From the NCBI RefSeq assembly GCF_030272615.1, contig NC_081405.1, forward strand, positions 24,911,272 through 24,975,271: DNA of 64,000 nucleotides, written 5' to 3'. Made by a program: the position numbers and the translations under genes. Shown piece after piece: positions 11,587-23,576 of the stretch (position 1 is its first letter; every line of letters starts with the position of its first letter). The stretch is from Cryptomeria japonica. Its lineage: Eukaryota; Streptophyta; Pinopsida; Cupressales; Cupressaceae. The notes beneath the pieces were generated by a model. The model was not told the DNA's origin. It made no database searches and saw only the letters and a program-made list of their open reading frames with translations.

Positions 11587-12100
11587 GCTTCTTTGTCTCA
11601 AACGTTATCTTTAATGTCTAAAACAATGTGTATTTTGATTAAAGTTAATACATTTGGTAGATGTACATGTATGTTCTGAATTTAATTTCCATGTGATTGA
11701 TTTCTCAATGCTCCATGATTAAATTGATACATGTGTGACTTAATTAAAATATTTGATCAAGTACTACATTGATGATAGGGAAGAAAGTAAGTGTTAATCC
11801 TAAGAATCATATAACTAATGTGATTTAATTTGAATTTAAACACAACATGACATGATTCAACTTAACACATAAAGACATTGTATAATATGCCAACATAATG
11901 AAAAATGTAAATCCTTTGCAATTTACATAAATGAATTCAAGACAAACCATAAAGTAAAGAAAAACGCTTGTCAGGAATGAAGCAATATAGATTAAACAAA
12001 ACATCATTTAATTCTATTTGCTCTAACAAAGATATGCTAACATATTATCCAATTTTGAAGAAGTGAGAAAGGAAATAGATGAATGATTAGGAATGAGGAA
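11584..12100. other. AT-rich spacer between convergent genes in TatB
   Basis: This stretch separates the end of the antisense gene from the end of the minus-strand pol. A 60-codon minus-strand ORF (12007-11825) is hydrophobic by composition and has no motif I recognise. I see no supported gene. Confidence 0.4.
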
Positions 12101-13954
12101 TTAAGCATAGTATCTATGCAAGTGCATAGCGTTTATAGGGTCTTTAAGAGATGTACCATCTACACCCGATATTTTATAAGCACCTGATCCATAATCTTCA
12201 ATAACCATATACGGTCCAAGCCAATTAGGACTAAATTTTCCCTTTTCTTCAGGTAAGGCATTCACATTGCACTGATTCTCATAGAGAACTAAGTCACCCA
12301 CTGAGAAGGAATGTTGAATAACCTTATCATTATAGCTTCATTGTAGAGTTTTGTGATACGCTTGAATATGCTCAAGAGCATTTATATGCTGTTCATCAAG
12401 CATCTCAAGTTGTTGAAGTCTTTGTTCTCTATAAGCGTCATCATCTACTATACCTTTGAGAGAAACTCTAAGTGATGGAATATCTAATTCTAAAGGCATA
12501 ATAGCATCAGCACCATAAACAAGATTATAAGGTGTAGTTCCGGTAGCAATTCGTACACTTGTTCGGTAGGCCCAAAGAGCATAGATTAGCTGAGTACTCC
12601 AATCTTTACTATGCTTATTCACAGTTTTACGAAGAATTTGTTCAATTATCTTATTGGATGATTCGGCTTGACCATTTGATTGAGGATAGTATGGTGTAGA
12701 AAATCGATGTTTGATATGATACTTCTCGAGGAATTTCTTCACGTCCTTGTTCTTAAATGACATCCCATTATCAGAGATTATAGTGGAAGGTATCCCAAAT
12801 CGAGAAATAATGTTTTCTAGAAGAAATCGACAAATCACTTCAGCAGTAGTAGAGCGAAGGGGAATAGCTTCTACCCATTTTGTAAAGTAATCTGTTGTGG
12901 TTATAATGAAAGTATGTCCTTGAGATGAAGGAGGAGAGATTTTACCGATAAGATCCAGCCCCCATGCAGAGAAAGGCCAAGAAGCTACATGAGAACGAAG
13001 TTCTTGGGCAGGAGCATGAATCAAATTATTGTGTTGTTGACATTGATGACATTTCTTAACAAATGAAAAAGAATCCTGCTGCATAGTTTGCCAATAATAT
13101 CCCATACGGAGCAACCTTTGAACCAAGGATTTGCCTCCAAAATGTCTCCCACAGGCACCTGAATGCGCCTCTTCAAGAGCAATAGGGATTTCCGATTTGT
13201 TAAGACAACGAAGGAGAAGACCGTTATAACCCCTTCGGTAGAGAACATTAGAAAGAATGATATATCTAGCGGAGAGCTTGCGAATTCTAGCCCTAGTGTT
13301 CCTATTGGCGGAATCAGGAAAGGTACCATCGGTCAAGTATCTTACGATATGCGAATACCATTCATCTGAGTCTATAAAGTCACAATATGTCACCAAGCTA
13401 GAATCATCTACAATAGCTGGAGAAATAAGGTTGTGAATAACAAATTTAAGATCAACCACAGGGTCCTCTAAAGATACCAGAGAAGCCACACATGCCATTG
13501 CGTTCACATGTCGATTATCTTTTCGAGGAACAGGTTCCATGGTGTAAGAATCAAATTTTTGTAACAAAGAGATAGCAAGGTCTTTATATTGTGATAATTT
13601 GTCTTGTTTCGCTTGATACAGTCCTATTACTTGTCTTATAATCAGTTGAGAATCTCCAAAAATATGTATGTGTTTTATATTCAAAGCTAAGGCTGCCTTT
13701 ATTCCTGCTATAAGAGCCTCATATTCAGCAATGTTATTGGTACATAGGAAATTGAGACGATAAGATAAGGGAATGGACTTCTTTGTAGGAGAAATTAGAA
13801 CAACACCTGCCCCCGATCCCGTACGACACTTAGAGCCATCAAAGTATAACTCCCAAGTTTCATCTTTCTCTGTACAAAGGATGAAGTTGTCAGGAAAAGA
13901 CTCAGGGTTAGGGAAGGAGAAAGGTGAAGGGGCCTCAACTAGGTGACCGGTCAA
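12101..13954 (-). pseudogene. TatB extra RNase H and integrase
   Basis: Continuing in frame from RT-RNase H, this part first has a second RNase H with all acidic residues visible: YFDGSK, NIAEYEAL and FGDSQLII. A linker and an integrase follow. The zinc finger shows CHQCQQHN. The catalytic core shows GLDLIG, IISDNGMSF and NGQAESSNK, which carry the D, D and E residues of the triad. The C-terminal tail (12301-12101) has KGKFSPNWLGPYMVIEDYG and ends HLHRYYA. One in-frame stop (12338-12340) splits tail from core and another (13964-13966) splits this part from RT. Otherwise the frame is open, so this copy is recent or weakly decayed. Confidence 0.93.
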
Positions 13955-13963
13955 CGCTTGCCC

Positions 13964-15589
13964 TTAAATTGCTCTTTGTGAAACAAATTTAAGGTCAAAT
14001 TTAGTTAACATCATAACCCACTCAGCTAGGCATCCTGATAAATCAGTTTTAGAGAAAAGATGCTTCAACGGATCAAACTTTACCATGATGTGGACTTCTA
14101 AATTTAAAAGATAATGTCTCAATTTCTGAGTCCCAAACACCAAGGCCAAGCATTGTCTTTCTATCGCAGAATATCGGGTCTCATAATCGAGTAAGGTATG
14201 ACTTATATAATAAACCAGACACTCCTTACCATCTTTATCATGTTGTGCCAATAATGCTGCAAGAGCATGAGAGGAAGCAGCTGTATAAAGAAGAAAGGGT
14301 TTAGAAGGTTCGGCAGGTTGAAGAATAGGAGGATTAGCCAAATACACTTTTAAATCTTCAAATGCTTGCTGACAATATTCATTCCATTGAAAAGTGATAT
14401 TCTTTTTGAGAAGTTGAGTAAAAGGAAAAGTACGATCCGCAAGTTGAGATACAAACCTACGAATAGCTTGAATCTTTCCTTGTAAGCTTTTCAGTTGAGA
14501 CACATTTCTAGGAGGTGGCATGTTGACAATAGCAGCTATTTTCTTAGTATCCACCTCAATCCCATGATGCGAAACTATGAATCCTAATAGTTTTCCACTA
14601 TCCACACCAAAAACACATTTTCGGGGATTCAAGCGCATGTGATATTTATGAATCCTTTCAAAGATTTGACGAAGGATCTTAATGTGATCTATGCAGAGAA
14701 TGGATTTGGCTAAAACATCATCAACATAATCTTCTAAAATCTTATGCATGTAATCGTGAAAGATAAGGGTCATCGCTCGTTGATAAGTTGCGCTGGTGTT
14801 TTTAAGTCTGAAAGGCATCATTACCCAACAAAACGTACCCCAAGGAGTGGTGAAAGCAATTTTGAATTGATCTTGAGGATTAATGAAAATTTGATTGTAT
14901 CTTGAAAAACCATCCATGAAGGATAACAAAGCATGTCCTGCTGTAGAATCAACTATCATGTCAATGTTTGGGAGGGGAAAATCATCTTTCAAAGAAGCTT
15001 TATTTAAATCTCGAAAGTTAGTACACATTCTTATTTTATTATCTGATTTAGCCACAGTGACAATATTTGAAATCCATGGGGAATAATCAATAGGGCGGAT
15101 AAATCCAGCCTCCAATAATTTTTCAATCTTAGCCTTAGCAAGCAAAGCCACCTTAGGATTCATTTTTCGAATCTTTTGTTTCACAGGCTTAGCATCAAGA
15201 ACTAAGACAATATTATGAGTGACAATCTTAGGATCTATACCAGGCATGTCAGAATATGTCCAAGCAAAGATCTCAGGGAATTCACGCAATAAATCTTCAT
15301 ATTGTTTTTGTTCCTCTTCGTCCAGACATTTTCCAATTTTAATAACTTTTTCTTCATTGCCAGAATCTATCTTAACATCAATGGTGTCGCTTATAAGAAG
15401 ATTACTTTGTTGAGGAGTATCCTTTAACTGAGGAAATTCTTTCACAATCTCATCATTATCAGTCTCTTTTCCAAAATAGGCTTCAGTGTTCAAACAATAA
15501 GGGAATCCCCTATTATGATGATAATGAGGAAGAGTATCATATGCTCCTAAAAACTCAGCTAAAGCATCATCGGTAGGAAAAACATCCAA
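13964..15589 (-). pseudogene. TatB reverse transcriptase with first RNase H
   Basis: A 541-codon open stretch starts just after a one-base frameshift near 15610. RT blocks are FAWTYSDMPGID before the domain, MCTNFRDLNKASLKDDFPLP, FMDGFSRYNQI, and the catalytic YVDD in LEDYVDDVLAKS. The following RNase H has YTAASSHALAALLAQ, where the usual first aspartate is Ala. That degeneration is typical of Tat elements, where the added RNase H carries the full acidic set. The C-terminal FDLKFVSQRAI runs through a stop into the extra RNase H. Confidence 0.93.
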
Positions 15590-15617
15590 AGCACAGGCAT
15601 ACGAAGGATCAATATAC

Positions 15618-16860
15618 TCAGGGTCTCATTGGTAGAGATGTAGAAATAACATTAACACTAATACATGGTCTTCTAGAAGCTTTAGTGCGCTTGCAGGGAT
15701 TATAACCAAGTCCAAAGGCATAATCATAAAGATTATTCTCTAGAGGAACCTTTATTCCTTGTTCGTGAGCGCCACAACCATTTCCATTAAACCCATGCTT
15801 AGCTAGAATACGAAAACCACAACCATAACAATCAGCCATTTCAGAAAGAGAAGGTGGTTTTTCATAAGACAAAGAATCAAACCCTTCAGAATTGGAAGTG
15901 TGAGGAGAAGAAGTTTGAGAAGCGGCCATGAAGTTATTGCTCATAGGCTCAGGTAATGTTGATTGATTTTTAGCTTCTTCCTTCTTTTTAGCTTTAAGCT
16001 CTCTAGAAGGAACCTTATATTCACCTACAAAGGTGGGATTAAAATCAAGAGATCCCCAATTGTCTTCTGCGAGAACCTTCTCAGGATCAAAATCCTTCTT
16101 ATGTGTAGATTCAAGTCGAGAAGAATCTTCTCCAGGAGCTCCAGACTCATCCAAATAATTTTGATCATCAGAGAGCGAGGATTCATCGATAGGTATCTTG
16201 TTTAAAGAGTCATCGCTAGATGAGGAAGGCTTAGAAGAACCCCCTTTGGAAGTAGATGTTTGTAAACAAGCTTGGAAATTAGTATCACCTATCAAGGTAT
16301 ATGTCTTATTATTATAAATAAATTTAACTTGTCTATGCAATGTAGAGGGGACTGCTTGCATACTATGAATCCAAGGTCTCCCTAATAGAAAGTTGTATGT
16401 TAGATATCCTGACATAACATGGATAGGAGTAGGCAAAGTAACAGGCCCCACTGTGATGGGTAAGGTGATAGTACCTAATGAAGTTTTAGCCACATTATCA
16501 AAGCCTCGAATAAGATGAGAGTCTGGCTCAATTAGGGATGTATCCACATTCATCTTATGCAAAAGATTAATGCTACACACATTAAGACCAGAGCCATTAT
16601 CTACTAGTGTTCATCTTATAGCAGTATCATTTATGATAACCACAATCATCAAGGGATCATATTGATGTTGAATTTCACTAGTGGGCAACTCATCTTGAGT
16701 AAACACAATATGAGCTTTAGGATTCATCACAGAGTTAACCAAAGACACTATATTACTAGATGTATTCGGTGGAGGAACATTCAAATCTTTCAAAGCATCT
16801 TGTAACATTCCGTGATGAGCAGAAGAAGTTTGAATCATTTAATCCCAAAGGGATATCTTA
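15618..16860 (-). pseudogene. TatB protease region and linker
   Basis: The frames 16838-16611 and 16580-15618 form one region. Upstream part: a short helix-rich stretch (HHGMLQDALKDLNVP) that precedes protease in related elements. The protease active-site block reads VDNGSGLNVCSI, where D-S-G is expected, so Ser is replaced by Asn. The flap-side block LTYNFLLGRPWIHSMQA is well preserved. A long acidic, Ser-rich linker towards RT contains MADCYGCGFRILAKHGFNG, a conserved-looking Cys/Gly-rich element before RT. The stop between the two frames lies just before the active site. Confidence 0.8.
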
Positions 16861-16988
16861 GCAGGGGTAGCTTTAAGTTGTTCTATGAGATCATATTCCT
16901 TACTAAGAACTTGTGAAATACGTGGAGCTTGCAGAAGAATTGGTTGAGGGTTAGGAAGAGAAACTGGAGTAACCAGAGGAGGATTAGG

Positions 16989-17651
16989 CTACCTATTATT
17001 TCTAGTATGATAAGTATGGGCAACCACATGATAACTCTCTCTAGTTAATTGCTTGGCATAATTATAAGGACTTATAGGTTTTCTTCCTTGCACAGTGATG
17101 ATAGGTTTATTTGGAGTAAGAAAAGAATCATACCCCCCTTGGATAGTAAGGAGAGGTGATTTAGGAACTTGAAAGGTGGTAGAAGGAAAAGCACCTTGGA
17201 CTTCAAAGAGAGGCTTATTATGCTCATTCAGGTTTATCATGTTAACTAATTTAGAAGTTTTGTTCTTGTTTAGAGATTTCGATAAAGCCACAAAGTCATC
17301 AAGAGCATCATCCAACAAAGCATGATCATATCTATTAAAAGGTTTATCTTTTGATTCAAAAGGAGACATCTCCTCATAGAGGGGATTATTGAAAAAAACC
17401 ATGTTACTAGATTCAGTGGAAGAGTTGATAGGAATGTACCCTTGAGAGGAATCATTCAACTTATCTTTCTCATCACAACGAAATGGCAAAGTAACAAGGT
17501 TTATGAGTTTTTGGTAAAATGAAGGTTTGGCCTCTTTAGGATTCAAAAACTCATCTAAAGCTTCATATAATTCATCTTGGCTATACTCATAATCGGCATA
17601 ATTGCATACATCATCATAAATATGAACATCTTGCAAATAAAAATCCAACAT
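16989..17651 (-). CDS. TatB first ORF: gag position, no capsid domain
   Basis: This 220-codon ORF starts at ATG 17651, about 170 bp after the primer site, where gag should begin. It is acidic at the N-terminus (YDDVCNYADYEYSQDELYEA) and has a repeated theme of FEVQGAF, LLTIQGGYD and IITVQGRK at about 21-23 residue spacing. I see neither the Retrotrans_gag capsid signature nor a CCHC knuckle, both present in TatD. The element may therefore have lost capsid and nucleocapsid by internal deletion, or this may be the surviving N-terminal part of gag. Function is not assigned. Confidence 0.6.
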   Translation of the reverse strand: MLDFYLQDVHIYDDVCNYADYEYSQDELYEALDEFLNPKEAKPSFYQKLINLVTLPFRCDEKDKLNDSSQGYIPINSSTESSNMVFFNNPLYEEMSPFESKDKPFNRYDHALLDDALDDFVALSKSLNKNKTSKLVNMINLNEHNKPLFEVQGAFPSTTFQVPKSPLLTIQGGYDSFLTPNKPIITVQGRKPISPYNYAKQLTRESYHVVAHTYHTRNNR

Positions 17652-17818
17652 TTTGAAATAAAAGTTGCATAAAACTGAGACACACAATGCAAAGAAACAA
17701 AGAAACACACTCCTTTTTTTTGTCTTTTTTTTTTGAAAATGAAACTGAAATGAAACACACTAAATCTAGATCTAGATCTAACAAATGCAATGCAAGAGAA
17801 AGAAATAATTCGTTTCAC

Positions 17819-17834
17819 GTCGGGTTCACCAAAA
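17819..17834 (-). promoter_or_regulatory. TatB primer-binding site
   Basis: The minus strand reads TTTTGGTGAACCCGACG directly after the 5' LTR end (CACACA). The TGGT start and the position mark it as the tRNA primer site; I do not assign the tRNA. Confidence 0.75.
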
Positions 17835-19473
17835 TGTGTGGGGGAAAAAGCGAGACTAGGCTAACATGTCCTAATCCTACCTTTTGACACACATTACAGA
17901 ATACGAAAGAGCCTAGAGGTATCGCACAATTGGCTACTTCTTTTTGGTGAAAGAGAGAGCCATGAGCTACCTATTAGGGTTTCTATTCCTTTGTTGTAAT
18001 TGAAAGGTAAGATTATGCAAGTTCAATTCTTAACCCCAAAATGCAAGTATGAACTAATAACAAGATTGCAGAATTGAACTTAAACATTGGAAAGCTACAA
18101 ACATAAGGACAAGACAAGAATGCAGATGCATACCCAGAGTCAAAATCTGAGTGAAAATGTTCGAGACGGGGGTGCGGGCACCACTGTCCTAATTCTATTC
18201 CTGAAACTGCACCTGAAACTACCACTTTGCAACCCGGAAAACTGTCGAAAATGCTAAAAATTGCTGTCTGTCAGGAGGACCAGGGCACCTAGCGCCCCTG
18301 TCCTAGGGACCAGGGTGCCCCCGCCCCTGTCTTGGTCTTCTGCTCTAAAACTTGGTGTATTGTTTAGTCTCCGTCTGCTTCTTTCGGATCTGCAACTTGC
18401 GGCGTCGTCTGAATCCCGAAATCTGCACTTATATCTGAAAAGGTGTTTGGGTGGCTATATAGGGTTTTGCCTTAGTCAAACCCCCGCTTTGGTGATTTCC
18501 ACCTCCACGAATAGCCAAGTTGTATTGTAAAAGTAGTGTGTGTGCAGACCTTGTGTGTGTGCAAGATCTAAAATGCAAGTAAGCAAACTAGAGCAACCTA
18601 GAAAGTAAACCCTAATTGCTTGTAAATGACAATGTAAATGCTCCAAATCAAGATGCCAAGTGATCTAAAGCATGAATGCAAGTGACATAATGAGGCTTAT
18701 GCAAAGACATGAAAACAACATGAAATCATACCCAACCCCAAGGGAGGGGTACAAGCCAATCTTCAGTCGGTGATCCCTTATTGCTCTTCAATGCCTTCAA
18801 AGCCCTAAGTGAATGAATGGATTTGATGAATGCTTGGAGGATGAATGTTGAGAGTTGCCGAAGTCTTCAAAGATCTGCTCTTTCGCTGCATATGAGGTTC
18901 CTAAAAACAAAATTCGGATCCTTTTCAATGAAGAAAGAGAGCTCTTATGTATGAAACCCTAGGTCTTAATTCCAACTTTTAGCCGACCTAGAGATTGAAT
19001 ATCCTGCCAATTTCTTGGGGTTAATCTTTATTTTATGATTGGATCGCGCTCCTAAAATTTTGGGAAAAATGTCCGGGACCATGTGCACTCCGGGCGCCTT
19101 GGTCCCGACAACTTTTCACCAAATTTTCAAGGCCGTCGGATATTATGATTTTAGAGAGAATCTCGAAGTTACAGGTGATTTTGAGATGTTTTGACCCCCG
19201 AAATCAAGCCCCCAAGCTCAAAAGAAGGCCTAATTAGGGTTTTTGATTAGATGATGTATTGGAGGAATAAAATGAAAAGGAGCACACTTTAATGAAAGGG
19301 CCCACCTTTATGATGTGGAGGATGATGAAATAGGACCTTAGACCTAATTAATTTGATTAATTAAGTGCTAAAGGAGAAAATGCAATGCAAAATGCAAACT
19401 GCGCCAAGGCGGGTGCTAAACTAGGTGTGAAATTGTACTGCTTTAGCAAGTGCATACAATTTACGACGCTACA
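17835..19473 (-). repeat. TatB 5' LTR
   Basis: It pairs with the 3' LTR at 6859-8498. The TATA-like box is altered here: the minus strand near 18945-18953 reads CATACATAAGAG, against CATATATAAGAG in the 3' LTR. The AAACC target duplication follows at 19474-19478. Confidence 0.93.
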
Positions 19474-20450
19474 AAACCCAATTAAAGAACTTGTTAACTA
19501 AGTGCAAAACTGACAAATAGAAATTACTCTGTTTGCTTTCACTGGAGGAACAATCAATTGCCAGAATGACTACTGCAGTGGAAAGGGAAACTAAGTTAAT
19601 AAATACACAGGAATATTCACCAAGTATGCCTCCTTAGATGAGTGTATCCAAGCTTACAAAGATAACTCTAAATACTTAGAATATAATCACTTTATTCATT
19701 GTCTTCCAAAGGTTGATACAACATACAAAATAAAAGAAAGCTAAGAATACTCTGCAACTTTATTTCTAAATCTTCTGTATCTCTTTCCCTTCTCTTTCTC
19801 TAACCTCAGAGAAGAGGTGAAGACACTTATTTAAAAGAAAACTACAATAACTCCCTACAAACTAGGTCACGCTGATGAAACAAGGCAGAGACTATTTATG
19901 GCAGAGAACAAATAGAGTTAAGACACTGAAAACGTGGATCACTACTAAACCACAACCAAGAATATAGCATGGTGGTATTACAAGATTTAATGTTTATTGA
20001 AGATAGACATAAATGAGTCTTGCATGCCCTACTATTCCTTTGCAGCTCCTTACGCCCATTATTGTCTTTGCTGATTTTAACTTTTAACTGCCCCTTGAAT
20101 ATCTCTAATTGCCTTCATGTCGTGACACAAAAACTGCCACAACAACATCTTATTTATTCTTGCAATTAAAAAGATAGAACATAAAAGAACACACATATAT
20201 CTATTTTAATTAATCAAATCACTTATATATTTCACACATTATATCACCTATGATAATCCACATGGCAACAAGAATAACCAACATGGCAACAAGAATAATT
20301 GGTCAAGACAAAACAAGATTTAATGAGTTCAGTTAACATCTGTAATGCATATAGTCAAACTCTAATACATCATTATTATCCCATTATACAAATTAAAACA
20401 TGGTAAAAACTTATGAGTTTTAAGAATAAAAGGATCTAATATCTCAGCTC
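19474..20450 (-). repeat. GypA 5' LTR, outer part
   Basis: This is the continuation of the GypA 5' LTR beyond TatB, starting with the AAACC duplication. It is non-coding, with a pyrimidine-rich block near 19780-19800 and a TTTAAAAGAAAA region near 19832. Two near-identical 17-bp words CATGGCAACAAGAATAA lie in tandem near 20263-20298. The outer end is placed near 20450, where Copia gag of CopC resumes; I cannot fix it exactly. Confidence 0.5.
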
Positions 20451-20990
20451 ATCAACATACTTCCTAGGCTTGTAGCATTTAGGCAATGTCAGGATCACTT
20501 TTCTCACAACTTCACTTTCTTTTATTTTACCACCAATACCCTAAATATCACTTACAATCTGATTTAGCCAATATATGTATCTTTTAATGTTCTCATAATC
20601 AAACATTCTTAGGTTCTCAAACGTGTGCTTCAGATTTGTTATCTTGGCTTTCTTTGTCTTCTCATCACCTGCATATACACTACTCAACTTTTCCTAGACC
20701 TCTTTAGCAGACTTCAACCCAACAACTTTGGAAAATACTGTATCACTTAGATAGTTGATAATAGAAACTCTAGCCTTCGCATTGTACTCATGTGCCATAA
20801 GCTCATCTGGAGTCAGAGGACCATTTTTCAAAGCACTATATCTATTCTTAATGCTTTGTCATATTCCGGTTGGTAGTGATTCCAAATGACATTCCATTAT
20901 GTCCTTCCAATAAGAGTAACTTGTGCCATAAAATCTTGTTGCTTTGAAATTAACTTCCTACACCATTCTAGCTCTTCCTCAAGTGGTTAA
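20450..20990 (-). pseudogene. CopC gag fragment (Copia UBN2-type)
   Basis: The minus strand, read through several stops, matches a Copia gag of the UBN2/retrotran_gag_2 type. Visible pieces are FYGTSYSYWKDIMECHLES, ALKNGPLTPDELMAHEYNAK, KTKKAKITNLKHTFENLRMF and VRKVILTLPKCYKPRKY. The expected order of W-x-D-I-M, the central helices and the V-x-K-I-L-x-x-L-P block is kept. The fragment ends abruptly at about 20450 against the GypA LTR, so GypA probably inserted into it. No zinc knuckle or pol follows here. Confidence 0.75.
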
Positions 20991-21010
20991 GCTCTTCTAA
21001 GAGGAACCAA

Positions 21011-21025
21011 GATTTGATACCAATT
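21011..21025 (-). promoter_or_regulatory. CopC primer-binding site
   Basis: The minus strand reads AATTGGTATCAAATC, close to the common TGGTATCAGAGC site complementary to initiator tRNA-Met. It lies between the LTR end at 21026 and gag. Confidence 0.75.
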
Positions 21026-22634
21026 TGGTGAATACACCATGAGACTAAGAGGGGGTGAAGCAGTTTGAACCTCAAAATACTTTTGTCTTGATCTTTTAAA
21101 CTTTAAACCATAATTAATTTATTTTTGACTATGAGATATGGAAGCACATAGCATAGTAAACACATAAACACTAGATTTACATTGAAAACCCTAAACAGGG
21201 AAAACCCACTGTGAGAATCACACTCACAATATGACTAAATGATTACAATGTTTAGGCTCAAGGCCAAGGGCCTCACTGTCCCTAAAAGGAATTGCAAGAC
21301 TAAGGCACACAACCTTAGGGAAAGATACAAAGGTGCACAAACTACCACAATGAACAAAACTTTTTCTGGTAGGTGTAAAGGAACAAATGAACTAAAAAGA
21401 ATAAGATATCTTGATCATGAAATTGTCCTTGAACAACTGTGTCAAGCAACCAATATCATGGCAAACATATCTGATCACAAACACTACCTCAACTTTCTTT
21501 CACACTTTTGTAATATCAAATCTACTTGAACCTAATTCACATCTACTCCACACCAATTTACATCCATCTCATTCTTAGCTCATACATCTGCACAAGTCTA
21601 TATATACAAGATAATTCATTGAAACCCTAAACTAGGTCGACCACATACAAAGTATACAATATTACACAAATTGGGCCATTCAAACCTATAACATCAAGTG
21701 TGATCCACTCCAAAAGATAGAGAGGACCCAAATACATCATAGCACAACCTTTCCAACTAATTCCAATGAACTGCACATGGTAACACATCCTCCAAGTTCA
21801 ACAACAAGATAGACGTGTAGGTAGATAATGTAGCACACCAACTAATCGGTCCCAAAAACATTCTCTAATGCACACAACATGGTGGGGATCAACACACACG
21901 ATGGAAAGACCCATATCAATATTAAAACTTAATCATAAAAATGTGTCTATACCAAAAGAGACATCATCCAGATAGAACACAACACCTCAGTCAGTCGGAA
22001 CCTAAACTAACTAACAACTTGTAACATCATAACTTCACTTTTGGGTCAAAACATCACTAGAAAACTAAACTAGAATACTCCACAAATCAAATGAACATGT
22101 CCTTAAAGCTACAACACTTCAATCCACATATTAGAGAACCGCCAAGAATTCTTTGGACCAGTTCTGATAGACAACCACTATAAAAAATAGCAACAACTAA
22201 CTAAACCATCTCAACAATAGAGGACCTATAAAATTTATAGAATAATATTCATAGATCTTAAAAATTGTATCCAAAACCGCACTCCATAATCTTTACATAC
22301 TAGAGGAATGAAAATCATTCTTCCACCGGAACATTAAATACTCTTTCTTGCATAAATATTGTAACTTGCATATTGAACCTTCTACTACACCAATCTTCTA
22401 GAAACACCTCATACTTAATGTCATTACAAAACCATTCAACATAACACCACCATCTGTAACACATAGTGACACCCAATATGCAACAAATCATCTATAACAC
22501 AAGGTACATAGTGACATCCAATATACAACAACTCATCTACAACATAAGTTGACATCCAATATAACACAACAATTCATTCTGCAATAGAAGGTGACATCAA
22601 TGACAATACAAGTCAGGTTGACATCAATGATAAT
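21026..22634 (-). repeat. CopC 5' LTR, truncated by TatD
   Basis: The U5 end reads GTATTCACCA on the minus strand. At the other end the minus strand has TCATTGATGTCAACC, which matches the CopA LTR near 1110-1125. The first bases of this LTR are therefore missing, cut by the TatD LTR at 22635. A plus-strand ORF at 21239-21529 has no recognisable domain. No second LTR of this element is in the window. Confidence 0.65.
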
Positions 22635-23425
22635 TGCAGACACCTAAAATTGTCCTATCTAATTGAATAAATATTTTTATTTATTTAATTATTTTATCCT
22701 AATTCTTCTATTAATTAAATAAATCTTTATTTATTTAATTAATTCATTAATCCTCTTCTAAGCCTTTCCTCATTTAAATAAATACTTTTATTTATTTAAA
22801 TTTTTATTTTTTTAAATTAAATAAATATTGTATTTATTTAATTGATCCCACTTCCTTTATTAATTAAATAAATCTTTATTTATTTAATTAATTCATTAGC
22901 CTTTTCTACCCATGATAGATGTCATTCATCTCTTAATTCTTCTCTTACCTACCCCCTTTATCATTTAATTATTTCCTCTACCCACCCTTTAATCCTAGTC
23001 GACCATTTATCTTTACACCTCTTAATCTTATCCCTCTGTTTCTTACAGTGTTCTCTATATAAGAGGACACCCTCTTCCTTTTTAACCCTAATCAATGCAT
23101 CTAATCAATCGAGCTAGCTAATCAATGCATCTAAACACTCATATGCAATCAAGCCTTCTTGTGATCAAGCTATCAACCACAATCTGTTCTTTGTTGAGCT
23201 CTTGTGCACACATAAAATCTGAGAGAAAATATATCAAACAAGATCAATGGAGATTGAAACCCTACTTGACATGTGAATGGTAATATTTCTTTATTTTGTT
23301 GATTTGTATGACTTTAGGTATCTCTATTGGTATTGGTGAATGTTTCACTGTAGGACCTAGATTATTTGTGGTTGGATCTTTATGGTTTTACAATAGTTTA
23401 TCATTATCACTTTTCACTATATACA
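22635..23425 (+). repeat. TatD 5' LTR
   Basis: Starts TGCAGACACCTAAAATTG and ends ATATACA, 791 bp. The first 300 bp hold repeated AT-rich near-palindromes of the type ATTAATTAAATAAAT...TTTATTTATTTAATTAATT. A TATA box, TCTATATAAGAG, lies at 23054-23065. The start resembles the GypK LTR (59535) and the solo LTR at 51192-52180, but the three are different subfamilies. Confidence 0.8.
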
Positions 23426-23427
23426 TT

Positions 23428-23446
23428 TAGGCATGCTCGATGGAAC
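23428..23446 (+). promoter_or_regulatory. TatD candidate primer-binding site
   Basis: TAGGCATGCTCGATGGAAC starts three bases after the LTR end and resembles plant Gypsy sites of the TGGCA...GGTGGG type, with several differences. The call rests on position and partial match. Confidence 0.45.
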
Positions 23447-23576
23447 ATGGATTTTTGTTAGATCTATGTTTTTTTTTGCAGGTTTTTCTAACCCTATATT
23501 GTTGTTTTGTAAAACAATTTGGAGAATCACTTTGTGTAGCTAGGGTTTTGGACACCAAATTAAGATTTTGGAGAGA

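Larger units (their letters stand above)
6859..19473 (-). mobile_element. TatB: complete Tat-lineage Gypsy element with antisense gene
   Basis: Two LTRs of about 1640 bp flank a 9.3 kb internal region on the minus strand: primer site, short gag-like ORF, protease, RT with RNase H, a second RNase H, integrase, a 3.6 kb 3' region and purine tract. The second RNase H between the first RNase H and integrase is a hallmark of the Tat lineage. LTRs differ by 5 transitions in the first 173 bp. TSD is AAACC. Two oddities are the absence of a recognisable capsid domain and an oppositely oriented spliced gene in the 3' region. Confidence 0.92.

Noticed and set aside
15963-16205. 80-codon plus-strand ORF opposite the TatB protease linker
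   Set aside because: Low-complexity complement of an acidic Ser-rich coding stretch.
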